Shown here one piece after another: positions 43,640 to 52,705 of a stretch of DNA of 64,000 nt. The DNA comes from Bacilli bacterium (GTDB lineage Bacteria > Bacillota_I > Bacilli_A > RF39 > UBA660), in contig JAFYER010000005.1 of assembly GCA_017544165.1 (NCBI GenBank), forward strand, positions 1 through 64,000, in the 5' to 3' direction. A program made the position numbers and the translations under genes. Each line of letters opens with the position of its first letter. Position 1 is the stretch's first letter. Under the pieces are notes generated by a model. The model was not told the origin of the DNA, searched no databases, and saw nothing but the letters and a program-made list of their open reading frames with translations.

Positions 43640-44525
43640 GAAAGTTAAAAATCGTTATAAACCATATCGTTTTTCAATTAATCAAGGGACAACGATTATT
43701 GACTCCTCATCCGGTAAGTTTATAATTAAGCAAAAAACACAAGATTTAGCGACTCTGTTTAATTATTTAGATTCGAAAGGTTTTTATAATCATCCAGTTA
43801 TTGATTTTGATTATAAAAACGAAAGTTATGTGACTAAATTTGTCGAAGAGGATTTTATTATAAAAGAGCAAAAAGAAATAGAATTTGCAAAAATAGTAGC
43901 ATCACTACATAATAAAACTGTTTTTTTTAAAGAAACCTCAACCGATAATTACAAAGAAATATATGAAATTGTTCAGGAAAATATAAATTATATGCAAGTC
44001 TTTTATGAAGGACTATTTCTAAATAATTTAAAAAAAGAATTTCAAAGTCCATCGGAGTATTTATTTAATAGAAATTATTATAAAATAAAATCGGCATTAG
44101 CTTTTGCTAAAGATAAACTTGATTCATGGTATGAAAATGTAAATAAAGAAAATATGCGGGTAAGTATAATACATAATAATTTATCTTTAAATCATTTTAT
44201 ATATAATGTAAATGAAAGCATAATAACTAGCTGGGATAAATATCGTATTGATAGTCCAATTATTGATATTATAAATTATTATAAAACAGATTTTGATAGC
44301 AGTAATTTTAAGTCATTTCTCAAAGAATATTTTCGTTGTTTTGATCTTTTAGAAAGTGAAAAAGATTTATTATTTATTATATTAGCTTTACCAATACCAT
44401 TAAAAATAGATAATACAAGTGAGTTTGAGAAAACTCGAATAGTTAAAAATGTAATAAATTATATTTACAAGACAGAATCAATAATAAGGCCATATTATTC
44501 TGAAAATAAAGAAAAACAAGAGTGA
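43632..44525 (+). CDS. YsxE/CotS-like kinase-fold protein
   Basis: A 297-residue protein of the aminoglycoside-phosphotransferase-like fold used by CotS, YsxE and related coat proteins. A first-lobe lysine candidate lies in GKFIIKQKT; the catalytic loop reads SIIHNNLSLNHFIY where active kinases have HxDxxxxN, so Asp is replaced by Asn, and SWDKYRIDSPIIDI follows in place of the DFD segment. It is probably a scaffold rather than an active kinase. It overlaps the SpoVID-like gene by eight bases. Confidence 0.72.
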   Translation: MNEKVKNRYKPYRFSINQGTTIIDSSSGKFIIKQKTQDLATLFNYLDSKGFYNHPVIDFDYKNESYVTKFVEEDFIIKEQKEIEFAKIVASLHNKTVFFKETSTDNYKEIYEIVQENINYMQVFYEGLFLNNLKKEFQSPSEYLFNRNYYKIKSALAFAKDKLDSWYENVNKENMRVSIIHNNLSLNHFIYNVNESIITSWDKYRIDSPIIDIINYYKTDFDSSNFKSFLKEYFRCFDLLESEKDLLFIILALPIPLKIDNTSEFEKTRIVKNVINYIYKTESIIRPYYSENKEKQE

Positions 44526-44654
44526 GAATTCTAAAAAAAGAATAAAAATATTAAAACGAAATGGTAGGAGTAAAGTAAGTAATAATTGGTAAAATATTAG
44601 AATTATTAAAGTAAAAATCATAAATACATTAAAACCAAGACGATATGGACGCAT
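44478..44654 (-). CDS. Small membrane protein, unknown
   Basis: A 58-residue hydrophobic protein on the minus strand with two predicted membrane helices separated by a PFRFN turn. An AGGTG site is placed eight bases before the ATG at 44654, an argument for it being real. Its 3' end overlaps the end of the YsxE-like gene tail to tail by 48 bases. No family recognised. Confidence 0.45.
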   Translation of the reverse strand: MRPYRLGFNVFMIFTLIILIFYQLLLTLLLPFRFNIFILFLEFSLLFFFIFRIIWPYY

Positions 44655-44734
44655 GTTTATCACCTAATATAATATATTCAATAATTGTCACACGTTAATT
44701 AATAAATAATCTTTTATAATTTATATTTTTTTGT

Positions 44735-44740
44735 TATAAT
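44735..44740 (+). promoter_or_regulatory. -10 element adjoining the first pilin-like gene
   Basis: TGT-TATAAT ends six bases before the ATG at 44747, and no Shine-Dalgarno is present between them. Transcription would begin at or near the start codon (leaderless). A second TATAAT at 44715-44720 could give a short leader instead. Confidence 0.4.
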
Positions 44741-44746
44741 TTAGAT

Positions 44747-45526
44747 ATGATAAAAAGAATAAATAATAAGGGATTTGTTTTTATCGAAACTATTATTACC
44801 GCAGTTATATTACTAACTACGCTTCTTTTGCTGTATAAATCATATAGTGATGTAATTATTAAAGAAAAAAGAAGACTTTATTATGACGATATAACTTATG
44901 TATATCAAACTATTGCAATTAGAGATATCTTAAAAAAGTCCTATAATAAAACAACATTTGATTCTGCTGTTACCAAGAATAAAAATTGTAATTCAAGTGG
45001 AGTAGGTTCAGCTTATTGCAAATATATATACTTTTTTAACGTAGAAAGCCCAATCTATAATGACAATACTGATATGAAATCGCTTAGGGATTTTTTAAAT
45101 TTTTATCAATTAGCTTATATTAATCTTTCAGATATAGCTAATTTAAAAAAGTGTACACCTAGTTCGACAGATAATCTTTGCAAAAATACTATTAAGTTTA
45201 TAAATAGTTATTCATATAATAATTTTTTAGATTACATTAAAACTTTAGATATTGATGAAACAACTAATTATAATGGGCATTCGGGCATTTTGATTTCTAT
45301 TTTCTTTCTCACGAAAACTGGAGAAAAGATAAATGGTGCTAGTACTGATATTGCGTTTGGTAAATATGATGAATGCCTTCAAAGCAAAGTTCATGCCTTT
45401 TATAAAGCTAATAAAAGCAGCAGTATAACGCTTGCTAAAGCTATGAATGAATATAGTCTTAATAAAGATTTAAATTTTGGCATACAATGTTCATATGCTT
45501 ATTATTATTCGTGGGTGTATTTATGA
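44747..45526 (+). CDS. Pilin-like protein (pseudopilin class)
   Basis: A 259-residue protein with prepilin-like N-terminus MIKRINNKG/FVFIETI, carrying the conserved Glu five residues into the mature part, and a hydrophobic helix to about residue 30. The remainder is a soluble domain with four cysteines (CNSSGVGSAYC, CTPSSTDNLC). No assembly ATPase, platform protein or prepilin peptidase gene lies in this window. It overlaps the next gene by four bases, and the three genes 44747-47218 form one operon. Confidence 0.75.
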   Translation: MIKRINNKGFVFIETIITAVILLTTLLLLYKSYSDVIIKEKRRLYYDDITYVYQTIAIRDILKKSYNKTTFDSAVTKNKNCNSSGVGSAYCKYIYFFNVESPIYNDNTDMKSLRDFLNFYQLAYINLSDIANLKKCTPSSTDNLCKNTIKFINSYSYNNFLDYIKTLDIDETTNYNGHSGILISIFFLTKTGEKINGASTDIAFGKYDECLQSKVHAFYKANKSSSITLAKAMNEYSLNKDLNFGIQCSYAYYYSWVYL

Positions 45527-46680
45527 TAAAGAAAAACGGTTTTATATCAATTTCAATTATTTACTCTTTTTTTATAATTTTTATGCTCACTCTAGTTTTA
45601 ATCATGACTTCTTATGTCAATACTAGAATTAGGCTTAATATTTATAAAAAAGATATTAAAAAGACGTATGCTGGCACTGAAACGTACCTTTATGATTATG
45701 TTAAAAGTAAAGCAACAGCTATAACTAGAGCGGATAACGCTAAAGATTATCGTTACATTGGCGCTACTGTCAACAATTATGTTTCATTTAATGGTGAAAA
45801 ATGGCGTATTGTTGGGGCAATATGCCAAAATACGACTTGCTCTGCTCGTAGTGATTATTATATTAAAATTGTCCGTACTACTACTTTTAACACGCCTTGG
45901 GATTGCAAGAAAAAAAATGTTGGATCTTCAGCTTCCGATACGGGTTCCCATGACTGGAGCGATAGTCAACTGATGATGATGCTTAATCCTAAAGATTATT
46001 ACAAATCAGGACGTAATGGAAGTACAGTTTTACATAATAATTATACTTTAGATGGGTATGCTGTCAAAGATGGTCATAATCCTAAAATAGTTCTTTATTC
46101 GCAAATGGGTGCATATTTTAAAAATACTTTATCTTTATATAAATTAGTTGCTACTGATAATACCGGTTTTACTAGCAATGCAACTGCTACTAAATGCGCT
46201 AACAGTTCTTCTACTAATTGTTTAACTATTATTTCTGAAGATAGTCAAGGTAAAATTCAAGCAGCTAAATGGGTAACCAATCTTATTGATATGACGAAGG
46301 TTAGTAGTTCCACTAATTTTGACAAACTTGAAAAAACTGGAAATTATTATTGGACAGGTAAAACCGGTTTACTCCATGCTAGTGATATTTGTTATTCTTA
46401 TAATAATGCCACTAATCGTAATAAGTGTTTACAAAGCAATACTTTAGTAGCAGGAGCATCTTGGCTATATGATGATACTAAAACAATTGATGAATGGTTC
46501 CTGGATGCTACTACTGATAAAAATGTGTTATATATTGCTGCTAATGGTACTAAATTTGAAAAAACAACAAGTCTATGTAGTAATAAATATATTAGAACAG
46601 TTATGTATTTAAAAAATACTACAACAGTTATTGGTAATCAAGATGGTTCAAGTGCCAAACCATTACTTTTAGGAGAATAA
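45523..46680 (+). CDS. Pilin-like protein carrying the DGR-target scaffold
   Basis: A 385-residue protein starting at ATG 45523 (GTGGGTG upstream, ATGA overlap). The N-terminus KKNG/FISISIIYSF is pilin-like but lacks the conserved Glu. The body is homologous to the DGR target at 3806: NYVSFNGEKWRIVGAICQ and SHDWSDSQLMMMLNPKDYY match that protein's equivalent blocks, and the C-terminus RTVMYLKNTT aligns with VRPVLYLKAD. It has no GC-rich VR or homing segment, so it is a non-diversified paralogue. Cys residues suggest extracellular disulfides. Confidence 0.78.
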   Translation: MIKKNGFISISIIYSFFIIFMLTLVLIMTSYVNTRIRLNIYKKDIKKTYAGTETYLYDYVKSKATAITRADNAKDYRYIGATVNNYVSFNGEKWRIVGAICQNTTCSARSDYYIKIVRTTTFNTPWDCKKKNVGSSASDTGSHDWSDSQLMMMLNPKDYYKSGRNGSTVLHNNYTLDGYAVKDGHNPKIVLYSQMGAYFKNTLSLYKLVATDNTGFTSNATATKCANSSSTNCLTIISEDSQGKIQAAKWVTNLIDMTKVSSSTNFDKLEKTGNYYWTGKTGLLHASDICYSYNNATNRNKCLQSNTLVAGASWLYDDTKTIDEWFLDATTDKNVLYIAANGTKFEKTTSLCSNKYIRTVMYLKNTTTVIGNQDGSSAKPLLLGE

Positions 46681-46681
46681 T

Positions 46682-47218
46682 ATGAAATTAAATAAAAAAG
46701 GTGTTTCTATTATTGAACTTATAATTAGTGTAACTTTAATTTCTATTATTATGCTTTTTATGTATCGTTTACTTTCTGATATTACATTTGAAAAAGATGG
46801 TGATACTTTTGCTTTTTTAAATCAAGAAAGAAGGGTTACGATACTTAAAAATGTCGAAAAAACAATTGGTAATAATAACACTTTAACATCAATTGCCCCA
46901 TCTGGTGCGACTATTAATTTTAAATCTGGATCAACTAATACTTATCAATTGACTGTTTCTTCAGATAAAAAGACATTGACATTTAAACAGGGAAGTACTG
47001 TTTTAGACAGTTGGCCAATTTTAGGAGGCACACTTGTTAATCCAACATGTACAAGTAAAGCTTTAAATAGTGGTACTATATATAACTGCATAATTAAGAT
47101 ATATACTGAAAACACAAATAATAAAGATTATACAACTACTTTTAATAGTAAGACAGTTACAATAAATAACAATAATATTATTGATGATTTAGTTTTTACA
47201 TTTGTTATATGGAAGTAG
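46682..47218 (+). CDS. Pilin-like protein (pseudopilin class)
   Basis: A 178-residue protein with MKLNKKG/VSIIELIISVTLISI, a class III prepilin signal with Glu12, and a hydrophobic helix to about residue 32. The remaining domain is Thr/Asn-rich with two Cys (CTSKALNSGTIYNC). Size is closest to minor pseudopilins of type II secretion or competence systems. It starts one base after the preceding stop. Confidence 0.78.
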   Translation: MKLNKKGVSIIELIISVTLISIIMLFMYRLLSDITFEKDGDTFAFLNQERRVTILKNVEKTIGNNNTLTSIAPSGATINFKSGSTNTYQLTVSSDKKTLTFKQGSTVLDSWPILGGTLVNPTCTSKALNSGTIYNCIIKIYTENTNNKDYTTTFNSKTVTINNNNIIDDLVFTFVIWK

Positions 47219-47223
47219 GGTTA

Positions 47224-48081
47224 TTAAATGATTATCACTATAAAAGATACTAATATATAAAATAAGCGCGACAAGTAAAAATATTTATAATTAATATTAT
47301 ATTTTTTTAAAACGTTACATATTTGGATGTGAATACTTAAACCCCCAAAACTGAGAATTACTAGCGCTAGTAATTCTTTTATTTTTAGATTATAGTTTGA
47401 AATACTTAAAGCATTTAACCCTTGCGTAATTTCAATAAAACCTCTTAGTATTGATGTTGGAGATATAAGTAAATCACTCATCATTTTGAAAAATAAAATA
47501 GTCGCATAAATATATATAATCGAGTTAATTGATGCCTTTATATTATTTATTAATGATTCCGTGATATTTATTCTATTATATTTAATTGTTTGACTAATGT
47601 TTTTACTTAATTTTTTATAATAAAATAAGAATAATAAAATATTTGATATATAAATAATTAAAATAATCTTTAGGATAATTATCTTATCGATAAATATTTT
47701 ATTTAGATAATAATATAAAAATAATGGTGTATTGAAAGCTGTAAAAGTTAATAATAAACTAGCGTCTTTTTCTGATATATCATTTTTTTGCAAGTATTTT
47801 TCAATTATTATGGAGCTAGTAGGTGTGCCTGATAGAATTGACATAAAAAAAATATAAATATATTTATTTCGGAATATTTTTTGAAAATAAAATGGTAGAT
47901 TTAAATCAATTAATAAGCCATTTAGTAAAATTGTAATATATAAAAATGGAAAAACATTTTTTATAAACATGATTGATGTATCGATTAAGCTTGCTGCTAA
48001 TACTTGATAATTTTTAAAAGATAAGTAAAAAATATAAATAATTATGCTAAAAATAGTAAAATTAATAATCTTTTTATACAT
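47224..48081 (-). CDS. ylbJ: YlbJ-like sporulation membrane protein
   Basis: A 285-residue protein with about seven to eight membrane helices, resembling YlbJ, a nucleoside-recognition (Gate) domain membrane protein needed for spore cortex formation in Bacillus. Matching blocks are FPFLYITILLNGLL, ILSGTPTSSIIIEKYL, GFIEITQGLNAL and SFGGLSIHIQI. It is shorter than Bacillus YlbJ (408). It is divergent from ylbL, the same neighbourhood as in Bacillus. Confidence 0.78.
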   Translation of the reverse strand: MYKKIINFTIFSIIIYIFYLSFKNYQVLAASLIDTSIMFIKNVFPFLYITILLNGLLIDLNLPFYFQKIFRNKYIYIFFMSILSGTPTSSIIIEKYLQKNDISEKDASLLLTFTAFNTPLFLYYYLNKIFIDKIIILKIILIIYISNILLFLFYYKKLSKNISQTIKYNRINITESLINNIKASINSIIYIYATILFFKMMSDLLISPTSILRGFIEITQGLNALSISNYNLKIKELLALVILSFGGLSIHIQICNVLKKYNINYKYFYLSRLFYILVSFIVIII

Positions 48082-48121
48082 AATGATAATCCTTTTTGCT
48101 ATAATTATTTATGGTGATTAG

Positions 48122-49135
48122 ATGAGAAATATGCTAAATAAATTAATGCATCATATTAAAAATAATTATAAAGAAATGATAATTAATATATTAATAATTA
48201 GTTTCTTTCTTTTTGCATCCATATACAATTTTCCATATTTAATATATAAACCTGGAGGAACTATTCCTCTTGAAAGTAGAATGTATATTAATGATAAAAA
48301 AGTATTGTTAGGTGATTATAATTTAGCATATGTATCTGTTTCAAGGGGGAATTTACTCAATTTGATATTTGCAAATGTTATCAAAGATTGGGATGTTGTA
48401 AAAGAAGATAAGATGTTAATACCTGAAACAGATTATGATACTACTTTTAAAATAGAAAAAATCGATATGCAAAATTCTATTAACATTGCTAAATATATTG
48501 CTTATCAAAAGGCTGGAAAAGATGTAGAATTAAAAATTAAATCTAATTATATATATGCTATAGATAAGACATCTGATACTGATTTGCAAGTATTAGATGA
48601 AATAATTAGTATAGATAATATGGATTTTGATCTTGATAAAATGACAAGTTATATTAATGAATTGGCACTTGGAACAAAAATTACCTTCCAAGTTATGAAC
48701 GATAACACCCATTATGAAAGATATGGGATAGTTTCTAAATTTGATGATAGAAAAGCAATAGGCGTTTATATTAGTTCAATATATGAAACTGTTACAGTTC
48801 CTAAAATTGAAATTAAAGCAAAAGATAGTGAAGCTGGATCTTCGGGCGGAATGATGATGACACTAGCTATTTATGATGCTCTAACTGATAAAGACATGAC
48901 AAGTGGCAAGAAAATAGTCGGTACAGGCACTATTGAAATTGATGGTTCTATTGGAGGCATTGGAGGCGTAAAATATAAATTACTTGGCGCTAAAAAAGCA
49001 AAAGCAGATATTTTTTTCATTCCATCAGAAAACTATGAAGAAGCTAAAACAGTTTATGATGAGTATAAATTAAAATTTGATCTGGTGTCTATTAGTAATT
49101 TTGACGAAGTTATTGCATATTTAGATAGCATTTAA
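48122..49135 (+). CDS. ylbL: YlbL/SepM-type PDZ-Lon protease
   Basis: A 337-residue membrane-anchored S16 protease. A transmembrane helix at about 20-38 is followed by a YKPGGTIPLESRMYI extracytoplasmic segment, a PDZ region (about 120-205) and a Lon-type catalytic domain with the Ser in AGSSGGMMMTLAIYDAL and the Lys in GGVKYKLLGAKKA. Active-site dyad intact. GGTGATT precedes the ATG. In Bacillus YlbL is linked to DNA-damage checkpoint recovery. Confidence 0.9.
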   Translation: MRNMLNKLMHHIKNNYKEMIINILIISFFLFASIYNFPYLIYKPGGTIPLESRMYINDKKVLLGDYNLAYVSVSRGNLLNLIFANVIKDWDVVKEDKMLIPETDYDTTFKIEKIDMQNSINIAKYIAYQKAGKDVELKIKSNYIYAIDKTSDTDLQVLDEIISIDNMDFDLDKMTSYINELALGTKITFQVMNDNTHYERYGIVSKFDDRKAIGVYISSIYETVTVPKIEIKAKDSEAGSSGGMMMTLAIYDALTDKDMTSGKKIVGTGTIEIDGSIGGIGGVKYKLLGAKKAKADIFFIPSENYEEAKTVYDEYKLKFDLVSISNFDEVIAYLDSI

Positions 49136-49148
49136 TAATTTTATATGG

Positions 49149-49154
49149 TATACT
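49149..49154 (+). promoter_or_regulatory. -10 element before the 49175 gene
   Basis: TGG-TATACT extended -10 between ylbL and the next gene; CGAGGG and ATG 49175 follow. Confidence 0.4.
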
Positions 49155-49174
49155 AGTTTTCATATTTACGAGGG

Positions 49175-50074
49175 ATGAATATGGATACGTATAACAAAAT
49201 ATTATTAATTGTTCTAAATTCATTTGGCATTGATATTGGCAAAATAACAATTAATGATGCATCAGAAATTTTGATAGAAAAAGCAATTAATGATCAAAGC
49301 ATCGAAGCTGCAGTTCAAGAAATATTAAACTCTATATACAAATATAAGGAAACTGACCAAAAATCTTATGAGGAAATGATAATGTGCCTTGTTAGAGATT
49401 TTATATCAAAGTCTTTGGATAGCGAAAGCGCAATGTTAAAATTATTAGATATGTGGTCAATTAATGAAGTATTAGTAAACTTTACTAAAATTCCATCTTT
49501 TGCAAAAAATTTAGTTGAACATTTTGTATATAATCTTTTTAAATCTGATGATAAAATAATCGAAAATTATGAAAACTTTGGGCTATTACAAAAGTTTTCT
49601 GATGAAATTGGAATAAGCTATTTGAATGATGTCATTCGAGATTCTTTAAATCGTGTTAATAGTTATTTCAATAATCCTAAAGAAACCTATGAGTTTTTAG
49701 AAACAGCATTTTTTAATGATGCTCCCATAACAAATGTTCCATTACATAACGCTGTTGTGGTTTTAAGATGTTATAAAAAATTAGTTATGCGTCTTATATA
49801 TGCAGATGTTTACGAATGGCTTTCTATACTAGATGATAGTAAGGCAGGAAGAACTCACTTAAAAACTTATATTGAGAGATGTGTTAATAAGGGTATTTTT
49901 TCTTTAGATCCTAGTTTTGGCGCCGAAAACGAAGCAATATTTAATTATTTTTTCTATCTAAATAGGGAAAAGCGAAATGCTAATCATCAAACAACTAATT
50001 TAGAACAAAAATCTATTTTAAAAAGAATTAATCCATTATATATGATTGAATCAAGTGGTATAATTAAAAAGTGA
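49175..50074 (+). CDS. Unrecognised helical protein upstream of mutS
   Basis: A 299-residue, mostly helical cytoplasmic protein with no motif I can assign. No membrane segment, no signal and few cysteines. The N-terminal part (1-110) and C-terminal part (170-270, LHNAVVVLRCYKKLVMRLIY) may be separate helical domains. A CGAGGG site precedes ATG 49175, and an in-frame ATG at 49181 is also possible. mutS begins six bases after its stop, so the genes are probably co-transcribed. Confidence 0.7.
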   Translation: MNMDTYNKILLIVLNSFGIDIGKITINDASEILIEKAINDQSIEAAVQEILNSIYKYKETDQKSYEEMIMCLVRDFISKSLDSESAMLKLLDMWSINEVLVNFTKIPSFAKNLVEHFVYNLFKSDDKIIENYENFGLLQKFSDEIGISYLNDVIRDSLNRVNSYFNNPKETYEFLETAFFNDAPITNVPLHNAVVVLRCYKKLVMRLIYADVYEWLSILDDSKAGRTHLKTYIERCVNKGIFSLDPSFGAENEAIFNYFFYLNREKRNANHQTTNLEQKSILKRINPLYMIESSGIIKK

Positions 50075-50079
50075 GATAT

Positions 50080-52614
50080 ATGAAACGTAGTGAAGTAGAT
50101 CGCAGTAAATTAAGTCCAATGATGGCTCAATATATGGAAATTAAAGATTCCCATCCCAATGAGCTTCTTTTTTATCGTTTAGGAGACTTTTATGAGCTTT
50201 TTTTCGAAGATGGCATAACTGCCTCGAAAGAATTAGAACTTGCTTTAACTGGTAGAAATGCCGGTCTTGAAGAAAGGGTACCAATGTGTGGCGTACCTCA
50301 TCACGCTGTAAAATCATACATAGAAAGATTAGTTAGTAAAGGTTATAGAGTAGCTGTTTGTGAACAACTTGAAGATCCTCGTTTTACAAAAGGAATGGTA
50401 AAAAGGGGAGTTATTGATGTCATTAGTAAAGGAACAGTCGCAGATTTCGAGTTTTTAGATAGTTATAGTAATTCATATATTGCTTCGGTATTAGAGTTTA
50501 TTGACGTTTTTATTGTAACAATTTTAGATATTTCTACCGGTAAACTTTTAAGTGTTTCTTTAGAAAGAAATGAAACTAAATTAATTAATCTCATAGAACA
50601 ATATCAAATAAAAGAGGTTATTTTTAAAGATTTCGAAGAAAAAGAATTGATTGATAAATTAAAAAACACATATAATATTGAAGTAGAATATAGTTTTGAT
50701 TCATACGATAATATTCCAAATGGTTTATTTGAGGATATTACTGATGTGAGAGTAAAACTTGGAGTATGTCATCTTTATTACTATTTAGTTAATGTTGAAC
50801 TTAAGGATTTATCAGGCATTAGTGAGATAAAAATAATTAATCAAAACGATTATTTGCAAATGGATATCCATACTATTCGAAATCTTGAATTAGTTGAGAC
50901 AATGCGCAGTAAAGAAAGACAATATTCACTTTTATGGCTTTTAGATAAATGTAAAACCGCAATGGGATCTCGTAAACTAAAAGAGTGGATTTTAAATCCC
51001 TTACGCAATAAAGATATTTTAATTTCACGTTATGATAAGATTGAAAAATTAAATAATGAGTTTATTTTAAAAGATGAATTAAGAACCAATCTGGACGATA
51101 TTTATGATATTGAAAGATTAACCGGTAAAGTTACGAATGGCAGTTTAAATGCTCGAGATTTATTACAGCTAAAAAAGAGCTTGCTCGTTTTACCAAAAAT
51201 AAAAGATATTATTGAAAAATTAGGATTTAATTATAATATTGATACTTTTGATTCATTAACTGACTTGCTTGAAAAGGCCATAGATGAAAATGCGCCGATT
51301 AGCGTCAAAGAAGGCGGCATGATTAAAAGTGGCTTCAATAAAGAACTCGATGAATTAAAAGAAATAAAAGCCGGTGGCAAAAAATTTGTTGCTTCCTTCG
51401 AAGAAAAAATTAAAAATGAGACAGGTATAAAAAATTTAAAAGTTGGCTTTAATAAAGTATTTGGTTATTATATTGAAATATCTAAGGGCCAAGCAACTTT
51501 TGTTAAGGAAGAATTTGGCTGGGATAGAAAACAAACATTAACAAATTGTGAAAGATTTATATCACCTGAACTTAAAGAAAAAGAATCATTAATTTTAAAT
51601 GCTGAAGAGAAAATTATTGATTTAGAATATGAATTATTTAATGATATCAAGAACAAAGTTAAAGAAAATATATTAAATATTAGGAATGTTGCAGAAAGTA
51701 TAAGTGAAATAGATGTTTTAGCATCACTTTCTAAAGTAAGTGAAGATAATAATTATGTAAGACCAGAATTAAATGATAATCACACAATTGAAATCATTGG
51801 AGGAAGACACCCAGTTGTTGAAATCGTATCAAACGATTCCTATGTAGATAATGATTGTATTATGGATGATAAAATATGTACTTTCTTAATTACGGGTCCA
51901 AATATGAGTGGTAAATCTACTTATATGCGACAAATAGCAATCACTGTCATTATGGCTCAAATTGGCTGTTATGTTCCCTGTAAGTCTGCTAAATTGCCTA
52001 TAATAGATAAGATATTTACTAGGATAGGGGCCTCTGATGATCTTGTAGGTGGCCAAAGTACTTTTATGGTAGAAATGTTAGAAGCAAATAATGCTATTTT
52101 AAATGCAACTGAAGATAGCTTGATCCTTTTTGACGAATTAGGAAGAGGAACGGCAACATATGATGGAATAGCTCTTGCTCAATCAATTTTGGAATATGTG
52201 AACGAGCATATTAATTGTAAAACATTCTTTTCGACACATTATCATGAAATAACAAGTCTTGATCAAAAATATAAAACAATTAAAAATGTTCACGTCGATG
52301 CTTGTGAAGAGGATGGAAAACTTGTTTTTTTACATAAGGTAAAAGATGGCGCTATTGATAAAAGTTATGGTATTCATGTTGCTTCACTTGCAAATATGCC
52401 AGATAGTCTTATTAAAAGGGCAAATGAAATTCTCGAACAATATGAATCAAATAAAAAAAATGTAAAAAATGATAATGTTCAATTATCTTTTGCTTTCGAG
52501 GAACAAAAAGATGACCTTTTAAAAAAATTTATTGACGGTATTAATCCTGATCAAATGACGCCAATTGAAGCACTTAATACACTATATGAATTGAAGGAAA
52601 AATACAAAAAATAG
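50080..52614 (+). CDS. mutS: DNA mismatch repair protein MutS
   Basis: An 844-residue MutS1. ATG 50080 follows a GTGAG site; GTG 50071 is an alternative. Domain I has the mismatch-probing motif GDFYELFFEDG (near residue 33) and GVPHHAVKSYIERL; the ATPase domain has Walker A ITGPNMSGKSTYMRQ, ILFDELGRGTATYDG and FFSTHYHEI. The C-terminus ends with the short tail helix. mutL is not adjacent. It lets the domain-I-like DGR accessory protein at 6162 be compared within one genome. Confidence 0.96.
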   Translation: MKRSEVDRSKLSPMMAQYMEIKDSHPNELLFYRLGDFYELFFEDGITASKELELALTGRNAGLEERVPMCGVPHHAVKSYIERLVSKGYRVAVCEQLEDPRFTKGMVKRGVIDVISKGTVADFEFLDSYSNSYIASVLEFIDVFIVTILDISTGKLLSVSLERNETKLINLIEQYQIKEVIFKDFEEKELIDKLKNTYNIEVEYSFDSYDNIPNGLFEDITDVRVKLGVCHLYYYLVNVELKDLSGISEIKIINQNDYLQMDIHTIRNLELVETMRSKERQYSLLWLLDKCKTAMGSRKLKEWILNPLRNKDILISRYDKIEKLNNEFILKDELRTNLDDIYDIERLTGKVTNGSLNARDLLQLKKSLLVLPKIKDIIEKLGFNYNIDTFDSLTDLLEKAIDENAPISVKEGGMIKSGFNKELDELKEIKAGGKKFVASFEEKIKNETGIKNLKVGFNKVFGYYIEISKGQATFVKEEFGWDRKQTLTNCERFISPELKEKESLILNAEEKIIDLEYELFNDIKNKVKENILNIRNVAESISEIDVLASLSKVSEDNNYVRPELNDNHTIEIIGGRHPVVEIVSNDSYVDNDCIMDDKICTFLITGPNMSGKSTYMRQIAITVIMAQIGCYVPCKSAKLPIIDKIFTRIGASDDLVGGQSTFMVEMLEANNAILNATEDSLILFDELGRGTATYDGIALAQSILEYVNEHINCKTFFSTHYHEITSLDQKYKTIKNVHVDACEEDGKLVFLHKVKDGAIDKSYGIHVASLANMPDSLIKRANEILEQYESNKKNVKNDNVQLSFAFEEQKDDLLKKFIDGINPDQMTPIEALNTLYELKEKYKK

Positions 52615-52633
52615 GGAATAACTTCCTATTTTT
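52606..52633 (+). terminator. Weak intrinsic terminator of mutS
   Basis: AATAGG pairs with CCTATT (bulged stem, loop around TAAC) and is followed by five Ts. Confidence 0.45.
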
Positions 52634-52705
52634 GTTTTAAGCTAAATTTATATTTATTTTTAAATGGATATTTGTTAAAATATTATCGAGGTTATAATCG
52701 CTTAA

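Noticed and set aside
42989-44525. Reading the YsxE-like gene as an antibiotic phosphotransferase
   Set aside because: The catalytic Asp of the HxDxxxxN loop is Asn, and its coupling to a SpoVID-like gene fits the coat-associated family instead.
45523-46680. A second VR in the paralogue of the DGR target
   Set aside because: The C-terminal region is AT-rich, lacks the GGCGTCCGGCCC homing segment and does not align with TR.
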